Notes under the pieces: generated by a model
Databases searched by the model: none
Told to the model about the DNA's origin: nothing
Seen by the model: only the letters and a program-made list of their open reading frames with translations
Assembly: GCA_942159475.1 (NCBI GenBank)
Contig: OW804095.1
Coordinates: 87,743,740-87,807,739, forward strand
Origin: Sthenelais limicola
Lineage: Eukaryota > Annelida > Polychaeta > Phyllodocida > Sigalionidae
Direction of reading: 5' to 3'
Length of the DNA: 64,000 nt
Program-made: the position numbers and the translations under genes
Shown: positions 23,276 through 34,394 of the stretch, one piece after another
How the letters are laid out: every line of letters begins with the position of its first letter
Numbering within the stretch: the first letter of the stretch is position 1

Positions 23276-23500
23276 TGTATAGGTGGTATACAAGTGGCGC
23301 GAAAATTCAAAATGGCAGCTGCATTTTGCTTGAGAGCCTAAGTATTTGGATTATTCGGGCTATACAGGGTGTACCATTGATTCCTGCTAAGTCTTAACAA
23401 GACTAATTGCTGAGATAAGTGATTGTGAAAGTGTGTGTGGACATTTGGAACCAGATCGATCATTATATCGTACAATAGACTGACATTTTGTTTGACGGTA

Positions 23501-25365
23501 ATGAATGGTGTGGGCGACAATTGGGAAGCTATGGTGGACAACGATAGTAAACAAAGTGAAGCAATGGCCACACTTGGTATGGCCTCAGCTAGTAGTACGC
23601 CAAAGACGCCAAAGGCAATGAAACGGAACACTGAACATATTTTCCCAATTGACAAGGATGGGAAAAAATCCAGACCAACTCTGGATGAAATGGAAGCAGA
23701 CATAGTGAAATTAGCGGACGATGGAGTTCATTTTGACACTGATATTGATAATATATACAACCGCATCAATACAATGTCACTTACCAGCAATGAACAGACC
23801 AGAATCATAAAATCTCTGCTCACAACTCAGCAAGAGCTACGGCAGGAGGTCAGTAGTATGAGAAGTCAAATCTGCAAAAAAGCAGATTTACTTACAACAA
23901 GTTGGCGCTCAATATCGTAAGTCATTATACCTGAATGCACAAGTTACTAAGATCAAGGATGACTTGGAAGTAATGAAGCAGCAACATCGTGAGACTTATT
24001 TGGCCTTGGAAGGGTGTCAGAGTTCCAGTGGTGAAAACACCATTGCACTAGTAAAGAAGATATGTCGAGGTATTTTTCCTAAAATCTGGGATGGTACTGT
24101 TGATACAGCTTATTGTGAAATTAAATCCACACACCGTAGAAGACCGAGTCCTATAATCATCAGAATGATCCACAAGGGTGAAAAGGAGGAGCTGATTCGG
24201 AAGAGAGATCCTTTTGGAGACGAGAAAGGTTTCCCTACCAGAATGTGGCCAAATAAGAACAATATGTATTTCCGTGAGCATGACACAGTTGAAATCAAAA
24301 AGAGGAAGAACACTATGAGGTTGCTGGCCAAGAACGCTTTGTCAGTTGGGGCGAATCCAGAGACGACACGTCCAAAGGACGACCAGGTGCAGATAGATGG
24401 GGTTGTATATAGTAACAGGCAGTTACATCTACTCGACGACAAGTAGTCTGTAGAGAAGATTAAGATAATTGAGGTTAAAGGAGGGCTGGCATTCCAAGGT
24501 GAAAATGCTTTCTTGAGTAATTTTTCGCCCAGCGTAATCCAGTATGAGGACATGATGTACAGTACTGCAGAGCAAGCTTTTCAGCACAAGAAGTGTACAG
24601 TACTGAGTAAACTTTCTGTAGCCAACTCGATTATTGAAAATGAAGATCTGAGAGAGATAAAGAGCATGGCCGATAAGATCTCTGCCACCACCAATTGGAC
24701 GGCTATGGAGGAGGAAGTTATGCTCAATATTCTTCGCTGCAAGTTTGACCAAAACCCAGCTTTGGCTGAGAGACTGGCAGGCACAGGTAATGTCAACTTA
24801 ATTGAAGCGACAATGAACCGCAAATTCTAAAATTCATGGTGCATTCTTGGAGACCAACATCTTGCGAACAGGACCTGAAAAAAACAAGGGAAAAAACATA
24901 TTAGGACAATTACTCAAACAAGTCAGAAAGGAGGTAACTGAGGCTCATTGCGAGGGTAGATTCAATGAGTTGATTAGCAAGAGGCATAAGGCCCAGCACA
25001 AAGTGAAAGCGACTACGAATTCACAAGGGTTTATACACCCAGCTGCTGCCGATGTGAATAGGAAGACAAGTGCCAAACCCACCACAGTGGCTGTAGACAT
25101 GGTAAATCGGTATGCGGCCCTAGAAGTAGAGGATAAATCGCAAGTACAGCAAGATAAGGGAGGGGAAAGCATGGAGGTAACATTGACATTGGCCGAAGAT
25201 AACCTACCTGTCTTGAGGAGGTCCAGGACTGGTCATAGTGGCAGTTCAGAGGTGTTGAACTCGTCAAGTCTAGGAAGTTCTACACATGCGAATAGAACAA
25301 TAAGAATCTCGTGCCGTTGGAAACTGATAATTTACACAAGTTATCAGCTTTGCACTCATCGGTAG
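23501..25365 (+). pseudogene. LINE ORF1: coiled coil, RRM and NADAR domain
   Basis: The ATG at 23501 opens a reading region broken by frameshifts near 23890-23960 and 24830-24847 and by an in-frame TAG at 24444-24446. In order: a Lys/Thr-rich head; a coiled coil with heptads (NRINTMSLTSNEQTRIIKSL, then TTQQELRQEVSSMRSQI); an L1-ORF1-type RRM (ENTIALVKKICRGIFP, then RRRPSPIIIRMIHKGEKEEL); a linker ending YSNRQLHLLDDK; and a NADAR domain at 24477-24936 (next feature). The tail contains VDMVNRYAALEVEDK, a phrase type common in LINE ORF1 tails. ORF1 proteins of this kind coat the element RNA. A NADAR domain is not part of the textbook architecture. Confidence 0.75.
24477..24936 (+). other. NADAR (YbiA-like) domain within LINE ORF1
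   Basis: Family signatures in order: GENAFLSNFSPSVIQYEDMM (family FLSNFYP), TAEQAFQHKKC (family SAEHAFQ..KA, with the conserved Glu), the Lys-containing EIKSMADKI in place of AK-x-LG-R, NWTAMEEEVMLNILRCKFDQ (family W...M..I...KF.Q), LAGTGNVNLIEAT, then, after a frameshift, KGKNILGQLLKQVRKEV (family W-x-GKN-x-LG..L..VR). Biochemically studied NADAR proteins hydrolyse ADP-ribose from guanine bases. The domain reads in the same frame as the RRM part, separated only by the TAG at 24444. Confidence 0.85.
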
Positions 25366-25877
25366 AAGAGGTAATTACAGTGGAAATTACATACTTGAGG
25401 TAGAATATGACCGAGTTAAATGTTAGGCATTGCATTTTTTGATGATGTACGACTGTTTTTGTCTTATGCGATATCATGTTGTGGATGAATCTGTAGTGTT
25501 GTATGCCATCTTGGTAGCAGAAGTGGGTACTTGGAGGTGTTGTAAATAGTGTCGCAATTTTTGTCACCGATGCATACCAGACGCATATGAGATAAAAACA
25601 ATGTTCTGACATATCGTAATATAAAAATATGCTGTTATGCAAATTATAAGTTTATGACATAGAACTGGAAGAAGCAGAAGTAGTTAAAATCAAACATGGC
25701 CTCTTGTGATGACGAGACTGGGTATGTAATAAACTGTGTTATTTTCTGAGTTTTGGGATGGTAGGATAATATGGTTCACTCCTGTTGGCCTGAATGTTTT
25801 TGCCGCAAGATTCATAAGGTATATGGAAGTTTTTGCGATAATGAAACATATTATATGTATATTATTCTATTTTTATA
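25366..25877 (+). other. ORF1-ORF2 spacer of the LINE
   Basis: I see no gene in this interval between the ORF1 tail and the endonuclease start. Confidence 0.4.
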
Positions 25878-25929
25878 TTGCGCGCTCGGCTGAAGGTATG
25901 TTTGTGGGTCAACATAGTGTGTGACAGCA

Positions 25930-26153
25930 ATGTCGATGTATCGACGAGCAGAGGTTTCAAGTTGATATGTTTTAATGTGTGTAGTCTGTATAGTAAATTG
26001 GATTATATGAAAATGAAGTACTTAAATGGCATGTACGACATTGTTGCTATAGTGGAGAGTTGGCTATGTAAAGATATAACAGACAGCATGTTGTATGTGA
26101 AAGGTTTTAGATTTATAAGACAAGATAGAGATCAGAACTATCTGGAGTCATAA
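25930..26153 (+). pseudogene. LINE ORF2 fragment, start of the endonuclease
   Basis: About 70 residues matching the N-terminus of an apurinic-type LINE endonuclease: FKLICFNVCSLYSKLDYMKM holds the first active-site Asn, IVAIVESWLCKDI holds the catalytic Glu, and GFRFIRQDRDQN follows. The frame ends at a TAA (26151-26153). The remaining endonuclease and the RT are absent. Confidence 0.75.
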
Positions 26154-26159
26154 AATGGA

Positions 26160-26560
26160 TTTGTGCCTGGAAGGAGGAGTGTTAACCTATAAATGGGCGA
26201 AACCCTCCACTGGAAATGTCTTTGCGCGAATCATGCTGCCTTTTGAACAGCGTCTGCCATTGGTCAGATAATATCATGGGCTGGCATCAGCAGGACATTT
26301 TGGTCATGCTAGGACATCATAACTCTGGTAGCCTGGACAGTTTTCCGCAACTGAACTGGACTAAGAGACACTCAATGCTATACAAACCGACGTGGGACCA
26401 GAGTTCGATGGAATATTATTTGGCAAACTCTGCAATCTTTACAACACAAAGAACAAACCACCCTCCCATACAGGCCGCAGGCAAATGGAAAGGCAGAAAG
26501 GTTTAATCGTGTCCTCCTGAAACAGCTTTCGTGTATGGGGCAGACAACTGGGATACTTAT
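26160..26560 (+). pseudogene. Ty3/Gypsy-like integrase fragments
   Basis: Translation in changing frames gives two integrase landmarks: GLASAGHFGHART (the H2C2 zinc-finger region, usually H-x-GH-x-G..RT; about 26280) and IQTDVGPEFDGILFGKLCNL (second catalytic Asp region, usually TDqG.eF; about 26380), followed by YRPQANGKAERFNRVLLKQL (family YRPQtNGqvER.NR). The part between them, with the first catalytic Asp, is mostly lost. It is a decayed, internally deleted copy of an LTR-retrotransposon integrase. Confidence 0.7.
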
Positions 26561-27120
26561 ACTTATACTTGACTTCTGGCCACTTCCTTATAGCATGCTA
26601 AGACATACTGCCATGTGCATCGGGAGACGGTGGAAGTGTTTGTTTCCGAAGAAATGAGTCAAAGGCCTTCTTCCATAATGGATTGGTTGTTGACAACTAG
26701 CTTCTGTTCTCAAATGATGTTTGGTGATGGCGATGAATTAACTTTGATGGGAGTACCCTGTTTAAATATGAGGTTATAAGACATTGCCAAATAGTCAGTT
26801 TTGATTGTTAGCTTTAAAGCTGCCTGCCATGTGCAAGGAGGTGACCTTAACGCACCACCGGTGGTTTTGGTTGTTGACTCGTTCACCACCAGGTGGGGTG
26901 TATCTGGCCTAGTTTTGTGTCCTTAGATGTGAATCAGTGTGATGGTATAAATAACAGAGCTGGACACGGATGGGGACACAAAGTTTACCGGATACATGTT
27001 TTGTGAATATATATATAGGCACCTAGGCCATGGGGAGTGTTCACGAATATTTGTCATGGTTTGCGAATGTTCGTGAATGGTCACGATTACCGTGTGTATC
27101 ATCAAATGAAGTAATCTCAG
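26561..27120. other. Non-coding stretch
   Basis: No gene recognised. Inverted words GTTCACGAATA/TTGCGAATGTTCGTGAATGG cluster near 27040-27080. Confidence 0.4.
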
Positions 27121-27169
27121 ATACTAATCTTACTGAACTTCCTTCCATTCCTGTTTAAATTAAGACCAG

Positions 27170-28500
27170 CAGGATGGGGTTCGTGGTTGTCATACAGCAG
27201 TCGCCTTGACGAAGACTATCATTGGATTCTGGACGTTGTTTACAACGGTTTTCGACTAGTTGATCGGAACTGTCAAGTTTCATCGTATGAATGTGATAAT
27301 GATTCCTCTTGTTATAGCAACGAAAATGAATCTAAACTGGATGCATTGATCTGAAAAGAGTTGTCAGCCGGCAAGCTTTCTGTGTCAAACTGCAAACCTA
27401 AATGTGTTCATGCCATGGGTGTTATATCAAAGCCAGACGGAGGTATACGCCCTATAACCGACTGCAGACGACCTCTTGATTATTCGGTGAACAATTATGT
27501 TTCTGAGGTTTGTTCAACATTTGCTTTCATGACATTGGATCAGGTGATGAAAGATTTGAATAGAGGAAATCTGCCTATCGAATTGTCTTAATTCATCCTA
27601 GCAGTCATACTTATTTCGGCCTAAAATGGAAATCGGTTCATGATGAATGTTATTTGGTCGACAACTTTATTTGTTTTGGCGCAAAATCGGCCCCCTACTG
27701 TTTTGCTAGGATTACTGACACTGTGACGAAAATTATGAGAAAACATGGCCACATCTGTTATTCATATTTGGATGATGTATGCCCAGTCGTACGAGGAATG
27801 TGTGAAGAGCCAACTTTTCTTGATGAAATTGTTGGGAGACTTGGGTTTCTATGTATCCTGGGGGAACCCATCACAGAAGAATCACTATCTGGGCATATAT
27901 ATCGACAGCAGGAATATGACCCTCAGCTTGCCTGAAGACAAGGTTTTAAAGTTGAGAAAAGAGTTGGAATTTTTTTAATCCAAAAGGTTTGGCTCTCGTC
28001 GTCAAAGAAGAAGGCTTGCTGGTCTTCTTAATCGTTGCAGCAAGGTCATCAGAGGTGGGAGATTGTACTGTCACCATGTCATTGATATGCTAAAGCCTCT
28101 GGCCACCAAGCGACGTTTTCATCTGAATATTGGTTTCCATAATGACTTGGAATGGTGGAGATCGGCTCTCTTGAAGTTTAATGGAACTAGAGACTTGTCA
28201 GTAAAATCAGATATGGATAAGTAGCATTACCTTAGTGTGTGTTAACAATGAATTTGTAGCCTCTATCAAGGACCTGGCTTATATAGGAGTCTTTCAGCTG
28301 GGCAACCCTTCATGCGAGGACACAATATCATGCATACACCATGAGAATTCGTCACATATCTATATTAATCGTCCTGTGGAAAATGCACAAGTTTTCAAGA
28401 CTCTTATGGCCCTCTTGGTGGTAATATTCCACTGGTTGGGTTTCTTAAAAAATTCAGGAATTTGTCTGATGTGTCCCAAAAAAAAGTGATACAATGTTTG
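27170..28500 (+). pseudogene. RT/RNase H remains of Ngaro-like element 2
   Basis: The N-terminal RT region has WILDVVYNGFRLVD, then CVHAMGVISKPDGGIRPIT (about 27400), paralogous to HALGAVPKPDGGIRPITDC in the 18.9-kb element. The first catalytic-Asp block is missing after 27590. The sequence resumes with FGAKSAPYCFARITDTVTKI and YSYLDDV (about 27760), then, one frame over, GDLGFYVSWGNPSQKNHYLG (about 27840). A connection or RNase H region follows (RLAGLLNRCSKVIRGGRLYC near 28015; LEWWRSALLKFNGTRDLS near 28150). There are many frame changes. Confidence 0.75.
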
Positions 28501-28594
28501 AGACGAGAGAGGGCTCCTGATGAGATTTGTGCCAATAATATTAGAACGATTTTCTGGATGTGTGATGGGAATAATTGTTATCTAGACCCTATTC

Positions 28595-29554
28595 TCATTT
28601 GATTTTGCAGAAATTTGTTCACTTGATGAGAAGGTTTCACTCATACAACAGAATGCCTTGTCTTCCAGCACCTTGTCGTTCAGATCATCTCAATCGAAGA
28701 AATACTACCACTTCTGTGATTTAGTTAAAATCTTGCCTCACCCAGTATTACCCGAAAATGTCTGCATATTTCTGGTATTGGCCTCTGATAAATTATCATA
28801 TTCGTCCTTGGAGAATTAGACATCAGCCATCAACCATTTGGCGAAGATATAGAGGGCTCTACTGATCTCCGCTTGGATTTTCGTCTTAATTTAACTTTAC
28901 AAGGTTTAAAACGTTTACTGGGTGATGTAAAATCTCCAAAAGACCATATATTCCCTGATGAGTTGGTGAAAAATATTCTGGCAGGTGAATATGGAATCAG
29001 ACAAGGAGGTGGCTGTGTGGCTGGGTCTCCTGTTGTGTGATCGTACATTGCTTTGAAAATGTCATATGTTTGCTGGATCCTTTAACGACCATCTTCTCCT
29101 CAGATCTGATGTTAAATGGTACGACTGGGACCTTCTTGTGGTTGTGTCTAGGTCAAAAAGGAATCAGTTTCGTTCAAGAACCTTGGAGATTCCTGTGTCA
29201 TATACGAATAATTCCTTGTGTTTAGCTACCCAGCTTAGTGTCTGGTTTAAATCGTCACCTGCAGAGGAAAATGCTCCCTTGATTTCATTCAATGGCGGTC
29301 GCCCGATTCCTTACGATTTTGCCTTGAAGATGTTGAAACCATGAGTGTCTAAATGTGATATCAATAAGGATGTTGGTCTACATAGCCTCAGGAGAGGTTC
29401 CGCATCTTTCATGCACATGTCAGGGCTGAATCTGACGGATATTAAGATCGCTGGGGATTGGCAAAGCCTGGCAGTATTGGTGTATTTAAATACTACTACA
29501 TCATACAAGATTGACTTGGATCGTAAAATTTCTCTGGAGCTATCTTCCTTCTAA
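28595..29554 (+). pseudogene. Tyrosine recombinase remains of Ngaro-like element 2
   Basis: The N-terminal core-binding part reads HPVLPENVCIFLVLASDKLS followed by a broken SAINH block. The middle has RLNLTLQGLKRLLGDVKSPK. The catalytic C-terminus is intact over 29345-29554: LHSLRRGSASFMHMSG (His and Arg boxes), IKIAGDWQS (Trp) and LVYLNTTTSY, where the nucleophile Tyr is expected. The Arg I region lies in a damaged stretch. Confidence 0.75.
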
Positions 29555-29612
29555 TAATATTATATTCTTCAACGTCTCTCGTACATCAACAAACAATTTC
29601 CTCCTGGGTCTG

Positions 29613-29712
29613 GGCAATTTTAGCCCGCTCTCGTGGAAGAATAAAGATGTGAGAAGGAAGAAATAAAGAGAGAGAGAGAGAGCCAGCTTGTCGTTTAGTG
29701 TTTAAATTTATG
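29613..29712 (+). repeat. B1-like repeat of Ngaro-like element 2
   Basis: Starts GGCAATTTTAGCCCGCTCTC and carries AATAAAG. It differs from the second copy by an extra (GA)n expansion. Confidence 0.75.
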
Positions 29713-29904
29713 GAGGATATTTGTCGGAGATAAATATGGTTATAAATATATATTCGCTAGAGACCTGACATTGTTTACCTCATCGCTCATAGCGACCAAC
29801 AGACTCAGTTGAAGCCCAGTTGTCGAGCCTGACAGAAGTGAAAATTATTATTTTTTTCCCTGTGTTTTTTCGTTTGTTTCTTGAAAAAAAAAAAAAGTTT
29901 TTGA

Positions 29905-29978
29905 GGCAATTTTAGCCCGCTCTCATGGAAGGATAAAGATGTGAGGAGGAAGCTTGTCATTCAGTCTTTATATTTATG
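29905..29978 (+). repeat. B2-like repeat of Ngaro-like element 2
   Basis: Copy of 29613-29712 without the (GA)n expansion, ending AGTCTTTATATTTATG. Confidence 0.75.
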
Positions 29979-30145
29979 TTCCTTGAACATTTATATCAGA
30001 CTGTTAGTTAAATGTTAGCTAAAAACGTTCCAGGAACATAAAATCCTAACACTCCTAGGATGTTTTGCTAAAAACATATGCTTGATGTTTTCTACATGTT
30101 TCCTACAAACTAACACAGGAGGAAAAAGATCCTAATGTACCCCAA

Positions 30146-30915
30146 ATGTTGTTTGCTACTGGGGTTAAATCTGACTCCAAAAAGTCTTCTTCCGAGAAGA
30201 AGGCCAAGAAGGAATTCGTTCCTGCTCCACCTCCTTCAGTAAACGCCTGGACTCCCGGTACAAAATTCCCCCCGTGGCCAACATGGAAGCGGAATTCCCT
30301 GCATTGCCAGGGACGTCTGGGGGCCTTACGGTCCTACAGAAGTCCCGCTGCACTCAGCCTGCAGCGGCGGCTGGGAAATGATCGGCACCGTTAACATCTG
30401 AGTTGGAGTCGGACACCAAGGTCCACACAAAGATGAAGACTGTTGTGGTCCAGGCACCTCCCCCACCTGTGGACAGAGCTGGCATTTCGCGAGCTCGTCA
30501 GTTAGTGGCCGATCTCGCTGCAGTCCTCTGGTTAGCCCTTCAAGAGGTACCGGAAGGATTCTGCGTCGATATCGCAGACAGCTATAGGCCTCTCAATAAC
30601 GTGGACCATCTTGTTGATAGCCAGTCGGAAATTGCCCAGCTCGTTGACGATGTGAATCGTTCACTGTCCGAGCAGGTTCTCCTGGTAGAGACGATTAAAC
30701 TCCTCGATACACAAGTCTGCGGACTTCGCCAGGAAAACCAAGAGCTTCATGCGGAGGTAACTCTGCTGCGAGCTCAGGCAGTGCAGCGTCAAGCGAAGCC
30801 CCCTGTCTCCAAATGCACGAAAGATGGAGACCACTCCCTTGGCTGTAGACCCGGTTTTGCGGCTACAGCAATGAAAGAGGGAAGTACGAGAGTTGGTGGA
30901 AAAAGCTCTAGGTAG
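30146..30915 (+). pseudogene. Gag-like ORF of retroelement 3
   Basis: The frame at 30403-30915 encodes about 170 residues. VVQAPPPPVDRAGISRARQL is followed by a leucine-rich coiled coil (SEQVLLVETIKLLDTQVCGL, then RQENQELHAEVTLLRAQAVQ). The part at 30146-30394, Lys/Ser- then Pro-rich (SDSKKSSSEKKAKKEF), is in another frame, so a frameshift or stop separates them. I assign it as gag by position and composition only; no zinc motif is visible. Confidence 0.5.
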
Positions 30916-31141
30916 AAGAAACCCTCCTCCCGGCTTCCTTCCATCCGATCGTCAGGGACCGAGACCATATTTTGGTGGAATAGGCCGCGCTTGTCCTTCC
31001 ACAGATGTCGTCCCTTCAGTTTCTCATGCAGCTCCTTCTGTGGTGAAGCCTTCCTCTGGTTGGCCTGCCACAACGGGAGTGACCCTGTCAGGTTCCACGG
31101 AATCTAAGATGGAAGTAGACTCGCAAGACAAGTTGTAAGTC

Positions 31142-31438
31142 ATGGAGTATGAACGCCTTCAGAAGGTTTGTGTGGACGAGCTTCGCATTAAACGTGTGGC
31201 AAAGGGGGCCCTTGAGCGAAAACTTCACAAAGAGAAAAACCTCCACAAGCAGGCTAGGCAAGATGAACATCGTCGCCAAGCCACCCTCCAGAAGCAAGCT
31301 GCTGAGGAGGAACACCGTCAGGCAGCAGTCCGTGCTAAGGAGCAGGCCGCTGAGGAAGACAGGCACCACCACCATGCAGAGCAGCAGGCCAGGGACTTGA
31401 TTTACTTCCGGGAGCGGGACAAGCTCGAAGAGCATTAA
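31142..31438 (+). pseudogene. Charged coiled-coil ORF of retroelement 3
   Basis: 98 residues, almost entirely Lys/Arg/Glu/Gln/Ala heptads (HKEKNLHKQARQDEHRRQAT, then QKQAAEEEHRQAAVRAKEQA) with a run of four His. Probably the C-terminal part of the same gag protein. No enzymatic motif. Confidence 0.5.
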
Positions 31439-31464
31439 GGCCAGTTGAAGAGCATTAAGGCCAG

Positions 31465-32843
31465 TTGTTGTTCTCTCCTCTCGTCAATATTGATAATGCT
31501 TCCTCAGAGGATTTCCAGCTTGTGGGTGTGTTGTCACGCTCCCTCTCCTGCGATGATCTTCACCAATCAGTACTGGAACTTGGAACTTCTTCTAAATGTG
31601 AGATTGTTTCTTCAGAAGTCAGCATATCGCCGTTTTACTTCAACTCGAGTCTGTGTACTCGCTCTCCCATGTCTGTCATCGACCGTGACTCTGCCAGTCA
31701 CACCGAACTTGATTGTACGCAAGCTTCCCCGAATGGGCCATGTGTGCATATACTCCCTATTGACACTATTAATGCCAATATTTGTACTGATGTTGCTCAT
31801 AATGTGTTGTGTGCTTGTGATAAAGCTGATGATTGTCATGAATTGTGTGGTGACCTTGGTGAGGGCCTATGTGGTATTTTTGATTTTGATGTGCCTTGTC
31901 CGAATCTTGTATGTACTTCAATTATGATTTGTCTTTTGCTAGCGTGTGCTATGACCCATGCGCGGTCAGCCCTGCCTTATATCATTCTCTATACCCCACC
32001 ATTGTTGATCACATGTCTTATACTCACTTTATTGGTGGTTTGCGATCGCAACTAAACCCTAGTGCCTGGTTGGCTGAATTGTATTATGAAAATGATGTTA
32101 CTCTCAGAACCTTTATAACTAATGGTATTATGAATGGTTTTAATATTATTGATAGTGATGCTGTATTCCGTAGCTATAATTTGCCAAATTATGCTTTGGT
32201 CCTACAACCTGACGCCTTCTCATTTGTCACCGCACTAATTTGCCAAGAGTTATCAGAGGGCAAGTTTGTGTACACCAACGTTGGGCCTTATTGTGTACAT
32301 TCTATTGGAGCGATACCAAAAGGGGATGGTACATTTAGGCCTATTACAGATTGCAAAAGGCCACTTGGAAGCTCCATCAATTGCTATATGTCGACAACCT
32401 GTGAGACCTTCAGATATCACACTATTGATGAGGTTGCTAGTGTAATGACTCCAAACTGTTTCATGTGTACGATTGATATTAGTGCAGCTTACAGATCTGT
32501 TCCAGTTAACCCTGCACATTGGAAGTTTCAAGGTGTGTGGTGGCCATTTCTAGAGGGTGGCAGCTATTTGTTTGATACTCGATTATGCTTCGGCTTGCGC
32601 TGTGCCCCCTACATATTCACGCAGCTGTCTAATTTCATGGCTAGAGCCATGGTTAGGAGAGGTTGTAGGCGTATATTCAATTACATGGATGACTTCATCA
32701 TCTTAGCCGACTCCCTTTCTGAATGTACCTATTTTCAAGAAGTCGTTTTTAACCTACTCCTCTCATTGGTTTTCCATGTATCATGTACCATATATGGTAA
32801 TAAGATCAGCTTTTCCACGTGTTTCATGAGAATATCGGGATAA
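31465..32843 (+). pseudogene. RT of retroelement 3, C-terminally truncated
   Basis: A Cys-rich leader (31465-32055; for example PNGPCVHILPIDTINANICT) overlaps the RT frame 31896-32843 (315 residues). RT landmarks: CVHSIGAIPKGDGTFRPITD (about 32289), MCTIDISAAYRSVPVNPAHW with the first catalytic Asp (about 32463), RLCFGLRCAPYIFTQLSNFM (about 32580) and FNYMDDFIILADS with the catalytic YMDD (about 32677). The chain degenerates after FHVSC near 32780. This is the best-preserved RT core of the forward-strand recombinase elements and shows what the 18.9-kb copy lost around FGLR. Confidence 0.85.
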
Positions 32844-32897
32844 CCCGAAATTGAGTGCAAATACAATTTCTTTAAAACAAAACAGGAAGCTGGTCAA

Positions 32898-32991
32898 CAG
32901 GGTGAAGCTTTAGATTGTGACTTATTTAAAGATGGAGACCTCAGGGACCTGTTATGTCCCCTTGCGGCAGCACGTAGCGGAGATGAACAGT
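32898..32991 (+). repeat. About 95-bp repeat, copy 2
   Basis: Counterpart of 23180-23275 in the same orientation. It abuts the broken end of retroelement 3, consistent with a LINE leader fragment having landed there. Confidence 0.8.
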
Positions 32992-34394
32992 CATAGAGAG
33001 CTAATAGATCCACCCCCTCAATGTGGTAGACTCGTGGTAATGACTGTAACTAGTGGTTTGGGCAGCGTTCAGCTCTCTTTAACCTAGATACAGTAGAGTC
33101 AATCACTGGGGTTAGTAAAGATAGCATTCATCTGCAGGTGGGCAGACATCCTGATTGCAGAATGGGAATGGCATGAAGTATATATATATATACATGTATG
33201 TATGTACATGTATGTATGTATGTGTATGTATGTATATATATACATACATGTATACATACAAGTGTGTATCTTTATTGTGATTCGTTCAAGGAGGTGGACT
33301 GACGAAACGTTAATATCAGGTTTTATGGATTCTATGGAATCATTGTCATGATGGATTGTCTCCCTTAGTACATGCGTTCAATTTGTAAGGTGCCGTTCGG
33401 GGGTGCAGTTTGCTTGATCCAAATTGAACACGATAAGTTTGGTTTCACATAACTTAAATGACGCAAGCTTATTAGTTAAAAGACTCGCAGCGTCACTTGA
33501 ACTTTAGAATATACAATTATGATCGTGTCAGTGTGTAATAAAAGATTTAATCGGAAAGATTTCGAATCGAATTGGCCGAGAGAAAATGGATCTTCCATAA
33601 ATCCTCTTTTGGTAAAAGTGGTCTTTTAGATGGTTTGGAAAAGAACGGAACAAAACGTAGACCATCTTTCGTTTCTGACCGATGTTAACTGAGTGTGTAA
33701 CTTTAAACAGTTTAGTACATATTTCTCAATCTTTATCCAGTTAAATCTCTAATGTAAGGGAATAGAATGAGCAAGATATTCTCATTCAAATGCTGCGCAG
33801 ATGGACATCCCAATGCATTTGTCATCACACTTAACCAAGGCGGATGTTTGCCCCGCGGGTTTTATTTTTGCAGAGGGATCCTTCAATATTCTATAATCGA
33901 TTGGAAGTGTATATCTGTCAGAAACAAATCATGGGGTAGTTAAGAAAAGTCCATTATTTGAATCCGGAAAGCGTGCATGGAATGGTCAACATAATAGACT
34001 AGACCATGTTATGAGTCCCATAATCCGACTCCCTGGAGAAGGGCCCTTCTGTTTTCTGTGGCTTTTTTTCTCTCTCCTAAAATAGAGTCTTTCAGCATAT
34101 CCTGAAGATGAGTTAATAAAAAGAAATACAACGAACGGACGAACATATGCCAATGTGCAAGTATTATATCTACATTTAATAATGAAATATCATATTTCTA
34201 GATCTCATTCCACTCCACATTATGATGGTATATATTTTAAACCCGCCCTTGAAATTGTTACATCGGACCCAGGAGACGAGATGTAATCCTGAGAAAGTAG
34301 TTTGAATAATTATTGTGATAGGGCTGTCAAAGGCCAACCCAATATATTTCCATTCCCATTTAAATAAACATAATCGCCCCTATAAATTCTCACA
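32992..34394. other. Non-coding stretch with ATGT/TA microsatellite
   Basis: No gene recognised. A compound (TA)n(TGTA)n repeat with internal palindromes lies at about 33178-33262. Confidence 0.5.

Larger units (their letters stand above)
23160..26153 (+). mobile_element. 5' part of a CR1/L2-like LINE with NADAR-containing ORF1
   Basis: The order is leader, ORF1 (coiled coil, RRM, NADAR, tail; 23501-25365) and the start of ORF2 (endonuclease, 25930-26150). Everything after the endonuclease's first third is missing, and Ty3/Gypsy-like integrase scraps follow. The endonuclease start (ICFNVCSLYSKLDYM, then IVAIVESWL) resembles CR1/L2/Jockey-group elements rather than L1. Frameshifts and a stop in ORF1 make it a relic. 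Confidence 0.75.
27125..29980 (+). mobile_element. Decayed Ngaro-like retroelement 2, right end preserved
   Basis: RT, RNase H and tyrosine-recombinase remains lie in the usual order (next entries), followed by a B1-A2-B2-like right end. GGCAATTTTAGCCCGCTCTC plus AATAAAGATGTGAG at 29613-29712 recurs at 29905-29978 around a 190-bp segment that would be A2. I find no matching A1 on the left, so the left end is lost or too diverged. Many stops and frameshifts show it is old. Confidence 0.75.
30146..32870 (+). mobile_element. Truncated Ngaro/DIRS-like retroelement 3
   Basis: Gag-like frames with coiled coils (30146-31438), a Cys-rich pol leader (31465-32055) and an RT (31896-32843) that stops just after its YMDD motif. 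RNase H and recombinase are absent. Right after the break lies a copy of the repeat that heads the NADAR LINE. Confidence 0.7.
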
